Source: an uncultured Lachnospiraceae bacterium (GTDB lineage Bacteria; Bacillota; Clostridia; Lachnospirales; Lachnospiraceae). From it: a stretch of DNA of 64,000 nucleotides. The DNA is taken from positions 1-64,000 of the forward strand of contig CAKRJY010000004.1 in NCBI GenBank assembly GCA_934352055.1, read 5' to 3'. Made by a program: the position numbers and the translations under genes. The notes beneath the pieces are model-generated. The model did no database searches. It saw nothing but the letters and a program-made list of their open reading frames with translations, and was not told the DNA's origin. Positions 43,256-51,265 of the stretch are shown here, piece after piece (position 1 is the first letter of the stretch; each line of letters opens with the position of its first letter).

Positions 43256-44005
43256 CTACAAAACCTTTGCCAAAAAGTTCTGCAGACGTTCACTCTGTGG
43301 ATGTTCAAAAATCTGCTCCGGCGTGTTTTCTTCCACAATAGTCCCCGCATCCATAAAGACTACACGGCTTGCCACTTCTCTGGCAAATCCCATCTCATGG
43401 GTAACAACTGCCATCGTCATACCTTCTTTTGCCAGATTCTTCATAACATCCAACACTTCCCCTACCATCTCTGGATCAAGCGCCGATGTTGGCTCATCAA
43501 AAAGCAAAATCTCCGGTTCCATGCAAAGCGCACGCACAATGGCAATACGCTGTTTCTGACCACCGGACAGCTGACTTGGATACGCATTGGCACGATCTTC
43601 AAGTCCTACCATGCGAAGCAGTTCCATTGCCTTTTTTTCCACTTCTTCCTTTGGCTTATGAAGCAGTTTCATTGGTGCTATCGTCATGTTACGAAGAACT
43701 GTCATATTTGGAAACAGATTAAAGTGCTGAAATACCATTCCCATTTTTTGTCTATGTACATTGATATCAACCTTTGGATCTGTGATATCCACACCATCCA
43801 CTAAAATCTGTCCGCTTGTCGGTTCCTCCAAAAGATTCAGGGAACGAAGCAAGGTAGATTTTCCGCTTCCACTCGGGCCGATGATAACAACCACTTCCCC
43901 CTGGTCAATCTCCAATGACACACCATCGAGTGCCTTGATTTTTCCTTTATCGAAATGTCTCTTTAAATCTGTTACCTGAATTAATACTTCTTTTTTATCG
44001 CTCAT
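43256..44005 (-). CDS. Polar amino-acid ABC transporter ATP-binding protein
   Basis: ATPase of a GlnQ-type importer, 249 residues. Walker A GPSGSGKSTLLRSLN (about 38-52), Q-loop MVFQHFNLFP (about 89-98), signature LSGGQKQRIAIVRALC (about 145-160) and Walker B ILLFDEPTSALDP (about 166-178) are present, with the His switch in VVTHEMGFA. It overlaps the permease by 11 bases. Substrate class (glutamine or other polar amino acids) comes from the operon and is not proven. Last gene of the operon. Confidence 0.93.
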   Translation of the reverse strand: MSDKKEVLIQVTDLKRHFDKGKIKALDGVSLEIDQGEVVVIIGPSGSGKSTLLRSLNLLEEPTSGQILVDGVDITDPKVDINVHRQKMGMVFQHFNLFPNMTVLRNMTIAPMKLLHKPKEEVEKKAMELLRMVGLEDRANAYPSQLSGGQKQRIAIVRALCMEPEILLFDEPTSALDPEMVGEVLDVMKNLAKEGMTMAVVTHEMGFAREVASRVVFMDAGTIVEENTPEQIFEHPQSERLQNFLAKVL

Positions 44006-44729
44006 TCTTACGCAAACTCCTTTCCAGACATCCTACCAGTGTTGTCAGAATGACAACCATTGCAAGATAAATCACTGCCACACCAAGCAGTGGTAAAAAT
44101 GCAGAGTATGTTCTTCCGCGAATGATATCGCCTGCCTTTGTCAAATCCATGATACCGACATAGCCGGCAACAGATGTTTCCTTTAATAACACAATAAACT
44201 CATTACATAGTGTTGGCAGCACAACCTTAAACACCTGTGGAATGATGATATAAATCATCGTCTGCGCATAGTTAAAGCCCAAAGAACGACCTGCTTCAAA
44301 CTGACCTTCATCAATCGACATGATACCACCACGTACGATTTCTGCCACATACGCCCCTGAATTGATACCAAAAGCAAAAATGGCTACTGCCGTTGAATTG
44401 TTGGATGTTGCGAAAATAATAAAATACGCTATCATCAGCTGCACAACAACCGGTGTTCCACGGATTACCGTCAAATATATTTTACAGATCACATTGGCAA
44501 TGCCAAGCACATAAAACCCTACCGGATTTCTCTTTTTCATATCACTATGGTTCTTATCATATGTTGTACGAACCGTTGCCACAACAGATCCTAATACAAT
44601 ACCGATCATAACCGCAAAGAACGTAATGATCAGCGTGTTCCCCAGTCCCTGAAACAATGATTTCCAACGATCATCTTCCATAAAAACAAATTGGAAATCT
44701 GTTACAAAATTATTCCATCCATCACTCAT
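43995..44729 (-). CDS. Polar amino-acid ABC transporter permease
   Basis: A 244-residue membrane subunit of the His/Glu/Gln/Arg/opine type. Five hydrophobic segments are visible, with the first at about 28-52. The EAA-loop for contact with the ATPase is EAGRSLGFNYAQTMIYIIIP (about 143-162), and VIRGTPVVVQLMIAYFIIF (about 91-109) is typical of the family. It lies downstream of the terminator at 44763-44796, so it is expressed less than the binding protein. Confidence 0.92.
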   Translation of the reverse strand: MSDGWNNFVTDFQFVFMEDDRWKSLFQGLGNTLIITFFAVMIGIVLGSVVATVRTTYDKNHSDMKKRNPVGFYVLGIANVICKIYLTVIRGTPVVVQLMIAYFIIFATSNNSTAVAIFAFGINSGAYVAEIVRGGIMSIDEGQFEAGRSLGFNYAQTMIYIIIPQVFKVVLPTLCNEFIVLLKETSVAGYVGIMDLTKAGDIIRGRTYSAFLPLLGVAVIYLAMVVILTTLVGCLERSLRKNER

Positions 44730-44762
44730 TTGTATGTTCCTTTCTTATTTACCATAACACTG

Positions 44763-44796
44763 AAAAAAAAGGGTCAAACGCTGAGGTCTGACCCTT
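44763..44796 (-). terminator. Internal terminator between binding protein and permease
   Basis: Minus strand: AAGGGTCA, 12-base loop, TGACCCTT, then TTTTTTTTC. It follows the binding-protein stop by 15 bases, inside the transporter operon, and would lower permease and ATPase expression relative to the binding protein. Confidence 0.85.
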
Positions 44797-44810
44797 CCTC
44801 CATCTGGCTT

Positions 44811-45578
44811 TTATTCTGCCGAAATATATTTATTTACGATCTCATCAATTGTACCATTGCTCTTCAACTTGTCAAGTGCCTCGTTGATCTGGTTCAACAG
44901 TTCATCATTATCTTTTGCCACACAGATTGCATATTCTTCCTCTACATATTCGGTATCTAAGATTTTCAATCCATCGTTGGCTTCTACGAATTCCTTTGCA
45001 GGCTCACTGTCAATAACAACACAATCTACCTTGCCAGACATAAGTGCCTGCACAGCATCTGCACCCTTGTTGTAACGGGTAACAGCACTATCGCCATAAT
45101 CTTCTGTGGTATAGATATCACCTGTGGTATCCTGCTGCACACCAATCTTTGTATCAGAACTCAAATCATCAACTGTCTTAATGTCGCTTCCTTCTTTTAC
45201 AATAACCACCTGCTTTGCTTTTGCATATGGATTGCTAAAGTTAACACTCTTCTTTCTGTCTTCCGTCACGGTAATACCTGCCATACCAATGTCAAACTTT
45301 CCACTCTGCACACCGCTGACAATCGAACCAAACTCTACGTCTTCTATCTTCAGTTCCATACCAAGTTCTTTTGCAATCGCCTGTGCAACTTCTACATCAA
45401 TACCGACGTATTCATTTCCTTCTACATACTCATATGGTGGGAAGGTAGCATTGGTTGCCATAATCAATGTATCCTTCTTATCACTTGCTTCATTATTATT
45501 CTTGCTTCCGCAGCCTGCCAGCAAACCTGCTGTAAGCGTCAAAGCCATAGCTGCTGCAACAATCTTTTTCAATTTCAT
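44811..45578 (-). CDS. Polar amino-acid ABC transporter substrate-binding lipoprotein
   Basis: A 255-residue SBP_bac_3 protein anchored outside the membrane. The signal peptide ends in the lipobox LLAGCGS (lipid-modified Cys at 23). FPPYEYVEGNEYVGIDVEVA (about 47-66) and KIGVQQDTTGDIY (about 146-158) mark the periplasmic-binding fold of glutamine/arginine/cystine-type receptors. The first gene of a three-gene importer operon with a strong promoter at 45629-45657. Ligand not determined. Confidence 0.93.
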   Translation of the reverse strand: MKLKKIVAAAMALTLTAGLLAGCGSKNNNEASDKKDTLIMATNATFPPYEYVEGNEYVGIDVEVAQAIAKELGMELKIEDVEFGSIVSGVQSGKFDIGMAGITVTEDRKKSVNFSNPYAKAKQVVIVKEGSDIKTVDDLSSDTKIGVQQDTTGDIYTTEDYGDSAVTRYNKGADAVQALMSGKVDCVVIDSEPAKEFVEANDGLKILDTEYVEEEYAICVAKDNDELLNQINEALDKLKSNGTIDEIVNKYISAE

Positions 45579-45628
45579 ATCTGTGTTCTCCTCTCTCGAA
45601 AACTAATAATTATTCATTTATGTTGTAT

Positions 45629-45657
45629 AATATATCATTTTGTTTTTATAATGTCAA
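45629..45657 (-). promoter_or_regulatory. Promoter of the amino-acid ABC transporter operon
   Basis: Minus strand: TTGACA (45657-45652), 17-base spacer, TATATT (45634-45629), 51 bases before the ATG of the binding protein. Confidence 0.82.
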
Positions 45658-45658
45658 T

Positions 45659-46546
45659 CTACCAATAGTTCTTTTTTCGAAACAAAAACATCGAAAATGC
45701 CACAATCCCTACACTTATAATAATAACACCCACATAGCCATATCTCCAATGCAGCTCGGGCATATATTCAAAATTCATTCCATACCAGCCTGCCAGCAGA
45801 CTTAAGGGTAAAAAAACGGTTGTCACTATCGTCAAGATTTTCATGATATCGTTTTGACGAATGGATATCTGGGATTGATAAATCTCCCAAATCTCCATCG
45901 CATACTCCCGCATAATTTCCATATCATCGGCTAATCGCTTCGTTCTTGTCGAAAAGCGCAAAAAACATTCCATCTGCTCTGAATCTAAAAATCCACCTTC
46001 CCACTCCATCAAATCATCTGCCAATTCCGTCAGTTGATGGTAATAACGAAACGACTGGTAAATACTGTGTTTCATGGTATACATTTTCTGCAGGAAAAAA
46101 CGTGCGTTGTCTTTTGGAATTTCTTCTTCCAGTAATGTCAGCTGCTTATAAACCAAATCCAACACATGAATATCGTTTTCCACCAGCATCTGAAACAGAT
46201 GATACAGCATAACCTCCGGTGTTTTTTTCCCATTTTCCACCATCAGACGCTCCATCAATGGCATCAAGTAACCATCGTAGTCCGCAAACCAGATACCATC
46301 TTCTCTTATCACAAAAGAGAACCTTGAAAAGGCATAGCCTTGTCCAAGCAAGGGTACTGTCTGCTTCTTTCCAATCGAATCTCCGTCCTGAAATGGCACC
46401 TGTATCATCACACGCAATGTATTTTCCTGCTTTTTGACCATACATCCACGAATTTCCTCCGGCGAAAAAAAATGAATGTCCGCCTCTTTTTCTTCACATG
46501 TGCGAAGAAAGGCAACCTCTTTTTGTTTTTCTAACAAAAAATACAT
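45659..46546 (-). CDS. CorA family magnesium/divalent-cation channel
   Basis: A 295-residue CorA-type pentameric channel. The N-terminal cytoplasmic domain is mixed alpha/beta, followed by a long helix (about 140-235). Two C-terminal membrane segments follow, with the ion-selecting motif YGMN (residues about 259-262) at the end of the first, and FEYMPELHWRYGY in the loop. The tail is basic, RKKNYW. The N-terminal domain is shorter than in many CorA proteins. Metal specificity cannot be fixed from the motif alone. It ends just before the SBP promoter region. Confidence 0.9.
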   Translation of the reverse strand: MYFLLEKQKEVAFLRTCEEKEADIHFFSPEEIRGCMVKKQENTLRVMIQVPFQDGDSIGKKQTVPLLGQGYAFSRFSFVIREDGIWFADYDGYLMPLMERLMVENGKKTPEVMLYHLFQMLVENDIHVLDLVYKQLTLLEEEIPKDNARFFLQKMYTMKHSIYQSFRYYHQLTELADDLMEWEGGFLDSEQMECFLRFSTRTKRLADDMEIMREYAMEIWEIYQSQISIRQNDIMKILTIVTTVFLPLSLLAGWYGMNFEYMPELHWRYGYVGVIIISVGIVAFSMFLFRKKNYW

Positions 46547-46615
46547 ACCAACCAGTATCTCCCATCAAGTCTTCTACCGATTAGTATGTATCTGTTTGTT
46601 TGTATTTTATACAGG

Positions 46616-48148
46616 CTATGACAGGTTACTCTGTACTTTTTTGTCTTTTCTTCCTGCTTTTTCTTCTTCGGTCTCTTCCGCCTCCGGCTCTGACGCCTGT
46701 ACCAATGCTTCTGTAATTTCATTGATATCGTGATAACCTTCTACGACATTGCCAATGTTATTATGTAAATTATTGATACTTGCAGAAATCTCCTCCATAG
46801 CTGCCGATGTAGATTCTACATTTTCATTGATGCTGTTTACATTCTCAAGTGTTGTGTTCATAAGATGTTCCAGATTCTGCGCCTGCCCTTCAATCACACT
46901 AGCTCGATGCAATACCTGGGATGTATTCTCTGCAATCTCCTGGAAGGAGCAATTCACATCATTTGCATTCTGTGTGCAGGTCTCTACGGATTTTTGTCCA
47001 AGCAAAATTTCCTGCTGCACATGCGCTGTCTGTAACTCAACCCCCTTTAAAATCCCATGAATTTGCTCTGTAAATCTGGCAGAGTCATCGGATAGCTGAC
47101 GAATTTCTGTTGCCACAACTGCAAAGCCCTTTCCATGTTCTCCTGCTCTTGCAGCCTCAATGGAGGCATTCAACGACAACAGATTCGTCTGCGATGTGAT
47201 TTGATCCAACGTTGCTAAAATATCAATAATCTTGGCACTTTCTTCCGAAAGCATCTCAATTGCCTTGGCCACTTCTTCCATGCGCCCATTTAAGTCCTGC
47301 ATCTGTGAAGACAACTCACCTACCAGCTGGCCTCCAGCCTGCACCTGTGTATTGGTCTGTTCAGAAACCTCCGCCATCTTTGTACTGCTTTCCGCCACTT
47401 CTTTCATCTGTGATACGCCATTTTGTACCATGTTTTTTATCTGCTCCACGTCACCGACTTCAACAACCGTACGTCTTGCGATATCTTCCGTGGCATCTGC
47501 AATCTGGTCTGAAATGGTTCCCGTCATCGTGATATTATCATTTAATTTACCGCTCGTCGTACCTAATACACCAACAGATTTTCCAATCTCTTCCAATAGC
47601 TGTTCTGCTTTTTTACGTTCTTTCTCGCTTTTTTTATGTGTCTTTTGAAGTTTTGTGAACTGCTCTTTTGTCAGACGACAAAGAGAAATATAAACCAACA
47701 TACCGCTGACAATATAAACAACGCACATAGCCATTGCATCAAGTGACCAGGATTCCTGCAACTCCTTTGTATAGCGAAAGTAAAAATATACCATCGCAAT
47801 TGCACTAACGGACGATTGCAACACGATTGGACGAATATCTTCATATATAACAACAAAGAAGATTGCCAGAAAAAACATCAGATAATTCGTCGTACATGGA
47901 AATGCAATCATCAAAGCGACACTGATTGCCGACATCAGCACAACCATCGCATACATCATTGCAACCGGATGAATCCTATTATTTAAAAAAAGTAATAACG
48001 CTGTAAACACCAGTCCACCAATCCCCATTGGTATCACTTGCGCAACCTCCAAAAAAAATGCATTTACAATACAGCGAAGTACAATACAGATCAAAAGTGT
48101 GATTGCTAAAATTTTGTTTTTGTTACGAATGACGTCATTATACTCCAT
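46616..48148 (-). CDS. Methyl-accepting chemotaxis protein with multi-pass sensor
   Basis: A 510-residue receptor. Up to six hydrophobic segments fill residues 14-165, with no extracellular ligand domain and no HAMP region seen. A basic coil (about 166-190) leads to the signalling domain. The CheA/CheW-binding tip is intact: SLNASIEAARAGEHGKGF and AVVATEIRQLSDDSARF (about 327-361). The C-terminal end after 490 is acidic, then basic. It would report membrane or cytoplasmic conditions to the flagellar motor. The nfo gene lies 20 bases upstream on the same strand, so they probably share a transcript. Confidence 0.9.
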   Translation of the reverse strand: MEYNDVIRNKNKILAITLLICIVLRCIVNAFFLEVAQVIPMGIGGLVFTALLLFLNNRIHPVAMMYAMVVLMSAISVALMIAFPCTTNYLMFFLAIFFVVIYEDIRPIVLQSSVSAIAMVYFYFRYTKELQESWSLDAMAMCVVYIVSGMLVYISLCRLTKEQFTKLQKTHKKSEKERKKAEQLLEEIGKSVGVLGTTSGKLNDNITMTGTISDQIADATEDIARRTVVEVGDVEQIKNMVQNGVSQMKEVAESSTKMAEVSEQTNTQVQAGGQLVGELSSQMQDLNGRMEEVAKAIEMLSEESAKIIDILATLDQITSQTNLLSLNASIEAARAGEHGKGFAVVATEIRQLSDDSARFTEQIHGILKGVELQTAHVQQEILLGQKSVETCTQNANDVNCSFQEIAENTSQVLHRASVIEGQAQNLEHLMNTTLENVNSINENVESTSAAMEEISASINNLHNNIGNVVEGYHDINEITEALVQASEPEAEETEEEKAGRKDKKVQSNLS

Positions 48149-48168
48149 GATTTTTCCCCTCTTTTCTT

Positions 48169-49005
48169 CTAGTTATCCTTCATCCAACTGCGAATCTGCG
48201 CAATTTCTGCTGCATATCCGGCATCATCATTTGGCGTTTCTAAGATAAATGGTTTGCCCTGTAACAGCGGATGTGTCACAACACCACGTAAACCTTCTGC
48301 GCCAATGCATCCTTCCCCTATCTTCTGGTGACGGTCTTTATGGCTGCCACGCTCGTTCATACTATCATTTAAATGAATGGCGCGCAGGCGTTCCAATCCA
48401 ATCACCGCATCAAACTCTGCCAATACTTCATCCAAATGCTCCACAACATCATATCCACCATCCCAGATATGACAAGTATCCAGACATACACCAACTTTTT
48501 CATCCAATTCCACGCCATCAATGATTCGGCGGATTTCCGCGAAGTCTCTGCCAATCTCACTTCCCTTACCTGCCATCGTCTCCAGTAGTACAGTTGTGGT
48601 CATATCCTGCCACAACGTATCATTCAGCACCGCTATAATCATCTCACTTCCGGCATCCACGCCTTGTCCCACATGAGATCCCGGATGGAAATTGTAATAA
48701 TTTCCGGGTGTGTACTCCATACGTTTCAAATCATCCGCAAACATATCACGCGCAAATATGCGGATATTTTCCTTATCGGAGCAAAGGTTCATCGTATATG
48801 GCGCATGTGCCACAAGTGGTCCAAAATGATGTTCCTTCGCAAACGTCAAAAATGCTTCTACATCAGCTGGATCAATATCCTTTGCCTTACCACCTCTTGG
48901 ATTGCGTGTAAAAAAAGCAAATGTATCACCGCCAAGTGCAACGGCTGCTTTTCCCATCGCCAGATATCCTTTTGACGCTGACAAATGATTTCCTATATAA
49001 ATCAT
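48169..49005 (-). CDS. nfo: Endonuclease IV (deoxyribonuclease IV)
   Basis: AP endonuclease for base-excision repair, a zinc TIM barrel of 278 residues. HHFGPLVAHAPYTMNL (about 55-70), LLETMAGKGSEIG (about 140-152), VCLDTCHIWDGGYD (about 173-186), IHLNDSMNERGSHKDRHQKI (about 216-235) and ETPND near the end carry the zinc ligands. Length and order match Nfo. It diverges from the MATE gene at 49181; the 175-base gap holds promoters for both, with a minus-strand TATAAT near 49079 and a plus-strand one near 49110. Confidence 0.94.
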   Translation of the reverse strand: MIYIGNHLSASKGYLAMGKAAVALGGDTFAFFTRNPRGGKAKDIDPADVEAFLTFAKEHHFGPLVAHAPYTMNLCSDKENIRIFARDMFADDLKRMEYTPGNYYNFHPGSHVGQGVDAGSEMIIAVLNDTLWQDMTTTVLLETMAGKGSEIGRDFAEIRRIIDGVELDEKVGVCLDTCHIWDGGYDVVEHLDEVLAEFDAVIGLERLRAIHLNDSMNERGSHKDRHQKIGEGCIGAEGLRGVVTHPLLQGKPFILETPNDDAGYAAEIAQIRSWMKDN

Positions 49006-49106
49006 ACAAAATCTCCTTATTTTCTACACAATTTTATGAATTTTTTTATTATTCCTATGTTGTACGCATTTAAATACATTATACAATAACAAGTTTTGTT
49101 TAGAAA

Positions 49107-49140
49107 GTATTGTCATAATTTTTTTTCGTGCTATTATAAC
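49107..49140 (+). promoter_or_regulatory. Probable promoter of the first MATE gene
   Basis: TTGTCA near 49109 is followed after 17 to 19 bases by ATTATAAC. It lies about 40 bases before the ATG at 49181 and back to back with the nfo promoter. Confidence 0.5.
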
Positions 49141-49180
49141 TAAGATATTTTTTTATTTATTAAATGAAAGGGAAAAATTT

Positions 49181-50551
49181 ATGGCAAAAGATACTACGAA
49201 AAAATTAACCACCGGAAAACCTATGTCACTTATCCTCGGCTTTACGCTACCGCTTTTAGTGGGTATGTTGTTTCAACAGTTTTACAGTCTTGTTGACACC
49301 ATCATTGTAGGAAAATGCCTCGGCGTGGAAGCACTTGCAGCTGTTGGTTCCACCGGTGCGATCAACTTTCTTATCATTGGTTTTTGCATGGGTGTATGTA
49401 GCGGTTTTGCCATCCCCGTAGCGCAGCGCTTTGGCGCCGGAGATTACGAAAGTCTGCGTAAATATGTTGCCAACAGTGTATGGCTATGTCTGCTTTTTTC
49501 TGCTGTGATGACTGTACTGGTCTGCGTGTTCTGCCGCCAGATACTCGTGCTGATGCAGACACCGGATAACATCATAGACCAGGCATACGCCTACATTTTC
49601 GTCATTTTTTTAGGTATTCCCGTTACTTATTTATATAACATCACATCAGGTATCATGCGTTCCTTAGGAGATTCTAAGACACCGGTATATTTTCTTTTAC
49701 TGGCATCTGGTATCAACATTGTACTAGATTTGATTTTTATCGCCAAATTGGGTATGGGTGTAGAAGGCGCTGGTTATGCCACGGTAATCTCACAGTTTAT
49801 TTCCGGACTTTCCTGTCTGTTATATATGAAAGCGAAATTTCCAATCATCAAGATGCAGCCGGGAGACTGGGCATGGAATAATCGTTGCATTGCTACACTC
49901 TGCCACATGGGCGTACCTATGGGATTACAGTATTCCATCACTGCTATTGGCTCCGTAATCTTACAAGCTGCAGTCAACAACCTTGGTTCCAATGCAGTAG
50001 CTGCCATCACCGCTGCAAGCCGTCTGTCCATGTTTATGGTCTGCCCGTTTGATGCTCTCGGTTCTACAATGGCAACCTATGGTGGGCAAAATGTTGGTGC
50101 AAAGGAACTCGGTCGTGTCAAAGAAGGCGCAAAAGCTGCCACCATCCTCGGTCTTTCCTATGCTGTGATTGCACTCATCATCCTTCTGTTTACCGGCAAA
50201 TATCTCCTTCTGCTGTTTTTGTCAGCCAGTGAAACTGCTATTATTGCAGATGCCAAACTGTTTCTTATTATACAAAGCTGTTTTTATTTTCCACTGGCAC
50301 TGGTCAACATTTTCCGCTTCCTCATTCAAGGCATGGGCTTTTCGCTCTTTGCCATCATTGCAGGTGTCATGGAAATGATTGCACGAAGTGTTGTTGCATT
50401 TGCACTGGTTCCAAGCATTGGATTCCTTGGTGCATGTTTTGCCAGTCCATTTGCGTGGATTATGGCGGATCTCTTTCTCGTTCCCGCCTTCTTCCATGTT
50501 CATAAAAAACTGCAAAAAAAATTTAATACAGGGGCGTTCCTTCTTTCTTAA
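49181..50551 (+). CDS. MATE family efflux transporter
   Basis: A 456-residue multidrug/toxic-compound exporter with about 12 membrane segments. The first includes MSLILGFTLPLLVGMLFQQF (about 15-34) and the two MATE half-repeats are recognisable (VDTIIVGKCLGVEALAAVGS, about 39-58, and GSNAVAAITAASRLSMF, about 268-284). It uses Na+ or H+, and the substrate is unknown. It is one of two unrelated-looking MATE genes within 4 kb. The stop lies inside the hairpin at 50531-50561. Confidence 0.93.
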   Translation: MAKDTTKKLTTGKPMSLILGFTLPLLVGMLFQQFYSLVDTIIVGKCLGVEALAAVGSTGAINFLIIGFCMGVCSGFAIPVAQRFGAGDYESLRKYVANSVWLCLLFSAVMTVLVCVFCRQILVLMQTPDNIIDQAYAYIFVIFLGIPVTYLYNITSGIMRSLGDSKTPVYFLLLASGINIVLDLIFIAKLGMGVEGAGYATVISQFISGLSCLLYMKAKFPIIKMQPGDWAWNNRCIATLCHMGVPMGLQYSITAIGSVILQAAVNNLGSNAVAAITAASRLSMFMVCPFDALGSTMATYGGQNVGAKELGRVKEGAKAATILGLSYAVIALIILLFTGKYLLLLFLSASETAIIADAKLFLIIQSCFYFPLALVNIFRFLIQGMGFSLFAIIAGVMEMIARSVVAFALVPSIGFLGACFASPFAWIMADLFLVPAFFHVHKKLQKKFNTGAFLLS

Positions 50552-50561
50552 GGAACGCCCC
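50531..50561. terminator. Terminator between convergent MATE and unknown gene
   Basis: GGGGCGTTCCTT, loop CTTTCTT, AAGGAACGCCCC. A 12-bp stem that includes the last codons and stop of the MATE gene. T-tracts are weak on both strands, so efficiency is uncertain. Confidence 0.7.
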
Positions 50562-50567
50562 TGTCAT

Positions 50568-51185
50568 TTACTCTGCTTCTTTTGATTTGTAGTAATCCTC
50601 AAATAACTTGTTTGCAGCCTCCAATGTCTTTTGGCTGATTTCCGGGAGTGACTTACCCCACGCAGCTGTTGCCTGCTTAAATCCTTTTTCCATTGCCTGC
50701 TGCATCTTCTGCATCTTTTCTACATCATCTCCTGCAAGTGCACTTGCGAAGTCAAACAGACGCTGTGAAGTCTGTGTAATTCCCCAGTAACCATCCTCAG
50801 CAATATCTGCTTGTGCCTGTGCTTTCGTTGCAGCATCTACCGTAAAATCTCCACTCGCCAAAAATCTCCAAATGGAATCATCTCCGGTTGCAAGGCTATA
50901 GGATTTTGCCTGTCCATTCATCATATCATGAACCAGTGAAATCAGGCTCTGTTGTCTGTTCTCCTGATCCTGCTTTAACTGCTGCACGAGCGCTGCCCGA
51001 TCCGATGCACTCATCTTGTTAATCGAATATGTTGCTTTGCTCTCTGCTTGTGACTTCTCATAAACAGCTTCTTTTTCTTCTGTCTTTGCTGTCTCTTCTG
51101 CCTTGGTAGAAGTCTTTGCAGAAGATGTTTTTCCATAGCGATTGTAAACGCTATCTGTTACGTTTCCTACTGGATTCAAACTCAT
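50568..51185 (-). CDS. Uncharacterised protein, possibly motility-linked
   Basis: A 205-residue protein not assigned to a characterised family. It starts MSLNPVGNVTDSVYNRYGK. A Lys/Glu/Thr/Ala-rich disordered part follows (about 19-55), then helices, and a conserved-looking C-terminal block EDGYWGITQTSQRLFDFASA (about 130-149) with GFKQATAAWGKSLPEISQKT (about 170-189). No signal peptide or membrane segment is seen. The block recalls small conserved proteins of motile bacteria, which is inference from memory. Its ribosome site is GGAGG before ATG 51185. A sigma-28-like promoter precedes it. Confidence 0.75.
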   Translation of the reverse strand: MSLNPVGNVTDSVYNRYGKTSSAKTSTKAEETAKTEEKEAVYEKSQAESKATYSINKMSASDRAALVQQLKQDQENRQQSLISLVHDMMNGQAKSYSLATGDDSIWRFLASGDFTVDAATKAQAQADIAEDGYWGITQTSQRLFDFASALAGDDVEKMQKMQQAMEKGFKQATAAWGKSLPEISQKTLEAANKLFEDYYKSKEAE

Positions 51186-51213
51186 AATCTTTGTCCTCCT
51201 TGATCTGTTTTTT

Positions 51214-51265
51214 ACCGGCGAACTCCTTTTCAGCCCTTCTTATTATCTATATCGGTTCTTTTTCG
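51214..51265 (-). promoter_or_regulatory. Sigma-28-like promoter of the unknown gene
   Basis: Minus strand: TCAA, 14 bases, ACCGATAT, close to the flagellar sigma-28 consensus TAAA-N15-GCCGATAA. The -35 half is weak and the spacing is one base short. No housekeeping TTGACA/TATAAT pair is seen nearby. This would tie the gene to motility. Confidence 0.35.

Noticed and set aside
46547..46615. c-di-GMP riboswitch before the CorA gene
   Set aside because: None of the conserved GEMM blocks was found in the 69-base gap.
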